Below, piece by piece: positions 58,810-64,000 of a stretch of 64,000 nt of DNA. The notes under the pieces were generated by a model that did not search any database, was not told where the DNA came from, and saw only the letters and a program-made list of their open reading frames with translations. The stretch covers positions 1,025,805 to 1,089,804 of the forward strand of contig NW_019091449.1 of the NCBI RefSeq assembly GCF_001949145.1. Direction: 5' to 3'. Within the stretch, counting starts at the first letter, position 1. Each line of letters begins with the position of its first letter. The position numbers and the translations under genes are program-made. This DNA comes from Acanthaster planci. Its lineage: Eukaryota; Echinodermata; Asteroidea; Valvatida; Acanthasteridae.

Positions 58810-59810
58810 CTAAAACTGAAAACCTAACCCATGCCGGAAAGAGTCAGTATCTTTCTTCGTGTGATAGGCATTGCGAAAAGAGCTCCTACATTGCAGCCAC
58901 GATGACGGATTCTGAGAAAGATGACACCAGGTCGCTTCAACCTGGCCAAAGTTACAGAAGTTATCAGCTTCTGTAAACGCCATGCAGGACATGCTGACAT
59001 CTCTGGTGCAAAATGCCGCCCTTCCTGCCGGACGTGCGAAGCATGCTGGCCAGGACAACCCTGTCGAGGTTTGACCCAGCTCGGTCTGAGTTTGACCTGA
59101 CCAGTGTTCTGGCAGGTACTGAGGCTGCAGCATGTGCTGATTTTGATGTTCTTCCGAGCAAAGACATTTACACAGATAGTGACACCAAAGGCCCTGAGAT
59201 TTTCGGCAATCTAGCCGAAGGGGTGGTTAAAGCTGTAACTTTACTCGTCAAAAAGGGACAAATGAAAAAATTGCTGAGCTATATCCCACGCTGTAAAATG
59301 CAGTGGCCGTCACGGCACCCAGAATTGACAGTGAGCTGTGGGGAACAACCCCTGCTTCGGCAAGACCCAAAGATGTGATCTTTCAGCAAATTCAGAAACA
59401 TGTCGTCAAAAGGTTGTTCCTTTACTGCAACATACTAACCGAGCTGCGTACCGCAGCTAAGTCGGGCCAACCTGTGAATGCCGACAAGGTCAAAGAACTT
59501 AGATGGCATAACCCTTGCAGGGAATGCCTCTTACGAACTAAGCATGGAACGGAACTGAGAGGAACTAAAAAGGTCCTCGATCCAATGTATCGGGGTCCAT
59601 GCTCCCGCAATACTCCCGTCTCTGAAATGCTGTTCTGGAAAAACCTGAATAATACCATGAAAGAGGTAGCTGAAGCCTACAAGGCCGGTAGAAAACTGAG
59701 AAGAGTCCTCAACTTTCGTATCGCCGTTATACACCTTATAATAAACACCAAAGTCAAATTGGCCAAGGTTCGTCCGCATACTACGGCGGACTCGCCGGTA
59801 TAGACAAGCA
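58810..59810 (+). mobile_element. DIRS-like retrotransposon, gag-like ORF (frameshifted)
   Basis: Two overlapping frames (59013-59378 and 59303-59803) together encode NLAEGVVKAVTLLVKKGQMK, then TAPRIDSELWG and a helix with QKHVVKRLF, then residues ending in a charged KLRRVLNFR helix. This organisation (a hydrophobic helix, a 'P.I...W' box, then paired helices) is that of DIRS-type gag ORFs, as I recall them. A frameshift near 59300 inactivates it. Confidence 0.6.
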
Positions 59811-60019
59811 CTACTGGCGTGCATCTTCTCGGGGCTCTCAGGTGTCCCAATCAGGTCGTGGACGACCCTTGTGGCACCAAAAGCCCACCAAACTATCAAC
59901 TGTAATTTTCTGCTTTTCTGCTTTACATGTTTACCGTTTGGCTTATCTTCGGCTCCAAGAATTTTCTCAAAGGTTATAAAGCCAGTAGTGGCCTTGGCTA
60001 GAGGTCAAGGTCTACGTTT

Positions 60020-60650
60020 GGTAATTTACTTTAGATGACATACTCACCTCCTCTTCTTCAAAAGAAGAAAGTTATCGTAGCATTGCCTTCATGATAAGGC
60101 TATTGCAAATCTTGGGTTTGAAATCAATTTCAAAAAATCTTCCCTGAAACCCGAGACACGATTGACGTACTTGGGGTTTACGATCGATTCATCTTCCATG
60201 ACACTGAAAACCCCATGAACCTAAGGTGGAAAATATTAAGTTCGAATGTCGACAGTTACATTGTCAGAAATCAGTAACCATTCGCCAACTGGCTGGATGC
60301 ATGTTTGATTGTTTCTACATTTGAAGCTTTCCCTCAAAGTAAACCTCATTACCGACAAGTGGAAGCGGCTAAAGCTAAAGCACTTCAAGCAAAATCGGGC
60401 GATTTTGACGCCCTTATTGATACCAGACATTTTTTGGATGAAATTCAGTGGAGGCTAACTGTTCCTTCTGAGGGAGCAAAATGTAGTATTAAAACTCCTC
60501 CTATTGATATCGTTATCTCTACAAATGCCAGTAATCAGAGATGGGGAGCAGTCTGTGAGATAGACGACTCCTACGAACAGGGTAAGTGGAACGACACCCA
60601 CAAAAAGCTTGGAGAGCACATTGCATGTTTATTGCAACATAAAGGTGTCT
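60020..60650 (+). mobile_element. DIRS-like RT/RNase H fragment
   Basis: Frames give LDDIL (60035), EINFKKSSLKPETR, LTYLGFTIDSSSMTLK, CQKSVTIRQLAGC, HYRQVEAAKAKALQAKSGDF and TPPIDIVISTNASNQRWGA. This order (RT xLDD, LGF.IDS, RQLAG, E.AKAKAL, then a D.S..AS.. GWGA RNase H core) is specific to DIRS/Ngaro-type elements. Stops and indels are present. The expected RNase H aspartate in S-T-D-A-S is asparagine. The upstream RT half and any tyrosine recombinase domain are missing. Confidence 0.82.
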
Positions 60651-61042
60651 CTTGGTTTGTTCCCAGGAGCGATGCTTTCCTAATGGCTTTCAACCCAAGC
60701 AATTTGATTGCTTGTTGGTCCATGGAGCTGTGTATAATAGCTCTAGGTTGGTCAAGTCATGATTCAAGTAGATGGTTAAACTCGCCCTGTTTGCGAATAA
60801 GCTTTGAACATGCAAACCCTCTGAATACTTGTACGAAGTGTTATGTAATACAATTAAAAAATTATGTAAATATGAAATATAATTTGAATTCAATGAATAA
60901 TAATGAGGTACAAGTCGAAGAGAGTTCCCGCCTATCTCTCTGTATTAGTCATCAGTTTATAATACTCATTCCCTACCCCTATACATACAAGGGCCTCGTT
61001 TCATTTCGACTTTGAAAAGATGCTGACTCCTTCCAGCATGAA

Positions 61043-61151
61043 TTTATATACCCATCCTGGGCAACCTCATTTGAATTACCATTGACCCTTGAACCTATTG
61101 TTTGAATCGCATGCCTGACATGTCAAAAGGAATGAAAACCCTCTTCGACTT
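61043..61151 (-). repeat. Inner inverted repeat, right arm
   Basis: Inverted partner of 57216-57326. It lies just downstream of the DIRS-like RNase H fragment. Confidence 0.85.
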
Positions 61152-61213
61152 GTACTTCATTATTATTCATAGAATTGAAATTGTATTTCATATTCACATA
61201 ATTTCTAAATTGT

Positions 61214-61390
61214 CTTGTAATGACGACATCGTAGAGGTACGATGTCGACCTCCTGAGATAATTTTTCACGGGATGCTGACATCCCGACATAAATTATCAC
61301 GGAATGACAACATCCTGAAAGTTGGATGATGAAGTCCCGAGATAAATTATCATGGATAACGACATCATAAAAGTGGAATAATGACATTAT
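61214..61390 (+). repeat. Subterminal-type short repeat cluster, left
   Basis: Repeated units of about 30-35 bp combine GAGATAAATTATCA with ATGACGACATCC- or GGGATGCTGACATCCC-like halves. It is inverted relative to 62735-62835, sharing CTGAAAGTTGGATGATG with the reverse complement (GTGAAAGTTGGATGACG). Confidence 0.65.
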
Positions 61391-62734
61391 TTGTGAATGG
61401 GTACATTGACAAACCACCCAGAAAACGTGCAGGTGACCTGAGGTGCGTTTGTCTTTTAAAGCATTGTCTTCCTATTGCCATACATAATATTAATTCGATT
61501 GATAAAACGCCATGATGTATCACCGCTTGTTGCATTAAGTGAAGTAGACATCACGTTTGCTGGATGTCTCTGGATGGTGACTGTTACAGTGCAGCCAGTG
61601 AATGAATTGAATTTTGTGTTTTTCCGATTGTGTTTTTACTTTGTTACGTTGATTGTTTTTATTCTGAGTATATATCAGTCTACCCCGAAGGTAATGGAAT
61701 CGTCCAAAAGTTTTAGCCAATCACTTGTTCGTCATTCCCGCGTAGACGTAACTCTGCCATTCAGAGAAGGCGTTGGCGAAGTGGAAAAACGCCTCCCCGT
61801 CTTACGCAACGGTATTTTGTTCCGGCCGTGGTAATTGTCAGAACGCCCATCGTATTATTGTGAATCAAATCACGCCAGCCGATGAAGAATAGGTCGCCTT
61901 GACAATCGGACACAATTAGAATCTTTGGGTGCATGTTGGAGTTTTTGTATGTGTGAGAGAGATAGAGAATCAGAAGTCATTTTTGACTTGCTCGAGAAAG
62001 ACAGAGGTTTGGAGACTATTAAGCTGACTCTGAAGATCGAGGCTGATGATTTTTGAGAAGACCAGAAATGTACATTTATGAAAATAAGGATAATAATATA
62101 AGATTTGTGGTAATTTGGAATTGTGGAGATCGAGGTTGGAAAGGAAACAAATTGGAGCATGATTTCGCTAGTTCTTTAAAACTGTTAAGGTTTTGGGTTA
62201 TATTTATTGTAGATGGCCTTATGTTGAGACTGGTCCCACTGACTCTACCGATGACTGAGAAGTGTCCCTTGTGTACCGCTAAGGAGCATAGACTCTGAAC
62301 TTGCTCTGCTTGACCGAGCTTTGGGCTGATCTACTGCAGTTTTGTTAGACGCCAGATTGAGGGGGCTACAGAAACTCCAACAGATGGTGGACCGATTAAT
62401 TTTGCTATTTCAATAATTTAAAGTGGATATCTGTTAGAACCTTTCTTTTTTGTGATTGATGTGATGATCCAAAAGTCACTTGATTGACTAATTGAGTATA
62501 ATTGAGTTTTTACGACTTAAGTAAACACAGACCTGTAAATAATTAAATAATTCTGTAAGAAGTTAACTTTCTAATACCATATGGAGCTTGTGTTGTAAAT
62601 ATTGGAATACAGAATATTGGAATTCCAGAAGACCATTTGACCTTGTTATTTCTTTTGATTGTAGGTGCATCCTATAGGATCTGGGGTTGCCATTCCTAAT
62701 TGTGAATAGCCAAATGTCGGAGTGGTGACAAAGA
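61391..62734. other. Interior between the 61.2/62.8-kb repeat clusters
   Basis: A 119-codon frame (61475-61834) has one hydrophobic segment. No domain is recognised. It may be the body of a non-autonomous element. Confidence 0.35.
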
Positions 62735-62835
62735 CATTCTGAGATAATGATTATCTCAGGATGCCGTCATCCAACTTTCACGGTGTCGTCATCCTGTGAT
62801 AAATAATCTCAAGATGTCGGCATCTTGCCTTTATC
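62735..62835 (-). repeat. Subterminal-type short repeat cluster, right
   Basis: GAGATAATGATTATCTC is a perfect small palindrome, followed by GGATGCCGTCATCCAAC. It is the inverted counterpart of 61250-61360. Confidence 0.65.
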
Positions 62836-63045
62836 ATGTCTTTATCCCAAGGAACAAAAATATGTCAGGATCTCAACAAATCGGATGGCATTTCCAGAGC
62901 TCCGTATATATCACCAGCAGAAGTTGTGGGCTAATGCTTCTTACCACTCTCTTTCCCACGGATTCACAACATTATGGGAGGTACTACCCAATTCTATTAA
63001 AGATTTGGTTGTTTTAGGATTAATTAATGTCTTTTACTGACTCAC
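62830..63045 (+). mobile_element. LINE ORF2 C-terminal scrap
   Basis: The frame gives SLSHGFTTLWEVLPNSIKDL, the 'R.F..LWNSLP..I' motif at the very C-terminus of LINE ORF2. It is too short to classify. Confidence 0.5.
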
Positions 63046-63836
63046 TAAGAAAACTGGAATTGACTCCAGGTTCACTGGCTGTCCTAACGCAAATTGATTA
63101 GTGATTTTTTTTTATCTTCTAGTACATTTTAAAGAAATTGTGTGGGTTTGATGCAGTTTTGTTTATCCGGCTTTTACACACTTTTGCCCATTGTATGGGC
63201 TTTATGTGTTTTTGTTCATAAGGATTTTATGGATTCTTACAAACTCTCATGCATGCATTTCCCTATCGTACAGCAAATGGTTTATATAGTGCTGATTAAC
63301 CTTTGGATTTTTAACGACAAGACCTATCCATAAAAATTCTCTTGGGGGACAATTTTAACGCATGTATTTTCTGTCTGTGTGACACTTTTTGTATGCGTAT
63401 ATTATTCATGTCTTGTCTGATCATGATTAATAAGCCCTTTGCAAGTTGAGTTTGGGTGGGGTCTGGTATGCTGGGTTGTCTGATTGTGCGTGGACATGTC
63501 AGTTTGAGTCCCCGGGGAGGACTTCTATACCCAGCAAGAAATGAGACCGAGGGGTACCCCCCCAACATGTCCAATCCCTATACACATTCCAGACTATTGT
63601 TACTTAACACATCCCCCTCCCAGATGTCTGAAAGGAATTCCCCAGATTCCTGCGAGGCAATGACCAACACAAAGCAGGGGGGGTTCTCTCCGTCTCATAC
63701 TTTGCTGCATATGAGGACTTCTGCAGAACAAAAGGGGTAGGCTAGTTCAATTATGGCTTTCTTCTTCATTAGGGACAGTGTGTTGGTGCGGGCGTCTCCT
63801 GTGTGGCTGAGTGAAGGCGTGCCTCGAGTCATACAT

Positions 63837-63999
63837 ATATCGGCGTATAAGTACCAAGCAAAAACGAGTCAGCAAATACTCTCAGAGTGTTCCAACCCAG
63901 CAAATTCTGGGTTTGCCATTTTAACAGAAAAGCATGAACCAAGACGTGACTGAAGCTTCTTTTCCGAATGACATCTCAGCAACAGCGCCCTCACTTGTC
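63837..63999 (-). repeat. Outer inverted repeat, right arm (163 bp)
   Basis: Inverted partner of 56414-56576. It runs to the last base or so of the window, so the repeat, and whatever it bounds, may continue beyond. Confidence 0.95.
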
Positions 64000-64000
64000 T

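Overview
The window is eukaryotic nuclear DNA. It has spliced genes with GT-AG (and one GC-AG) introns, long AT-rich introns, decayed LINE and DIRS-type retrotransposons, many small inverted-repeat transposons, and two assembly gaps (1-394 and about 48925-49526). The gene content (a UBAP1 orthologue, animal Rv2258c-like methyltransferases, a PAN/discoidin secreted protein), the many ACATGTAC-type short palindromes and the mix of transposons fit a marine invertebrate, probably a deuterostome such as an echinoderm, hemichordate or lancelet. The species cannot be fixed from sequence alone.

Layout. 1-16 kb is gene-poor. It holds a possible calcium-channel alpha2-delta-like exon on the minus strand (about 0.92-1.2 kb), a diverged ~174-bp tandem repeat (3.3-3.9 kb), three LINE 3' fragments (5.1-5.96, 10.2-10.8 and 14.2-15.6 kb), a small TIR element (7.95-8.18 kb) and a minus-strand gene for a small secreted PAN + discoidin (F5/8C) protein (11.6 to 8.6 kb). 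A large imperfect palindrome lies at 16.66-17.23 kb.

18.7-30.6 kb is UBAP1 on the plus strand. Six coding exons join in frame to a 511-residue ESCRT-I subunit with an N-terminal UMA segment, a disordered middle carrying two PPSY motifs, and a C-terminal overlapping UBA module. It ends in a long 3' UTR.

32.6-51.7 kb holds two tandem four-exon paralogues of a SAM-dependent, Rv2258c-like class I methyltransferase (A: 363 aa, B: 380 aa), with identical intron positions and phases (2,1,1). A 44-bp minisatellite starts 18 bp after the stop of copy A. Copy B uses a GC-AG intron. Introns and flanks carry target-site-defined non-autonomous elements: a hAT type between UBAP1 and copy A, a piggyBac type in copy A, a hAT type in copy B, and a ~245-270-bp MITE family present once in UBAP1 and once in copy A.

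56.3-64 kb is a nest of retroelements. LINE reverse-transcriptase pieces and a broken DIRS-like element sit inside three nested sets of inverted repeats. The outermost pair (163 bp, about 99% identical, ~7.3 kb apart) runs to the window edge, and one arm abuts a single N. I found no prokaryote-style system. The most unusual structure is this nested inverted-repeat region.
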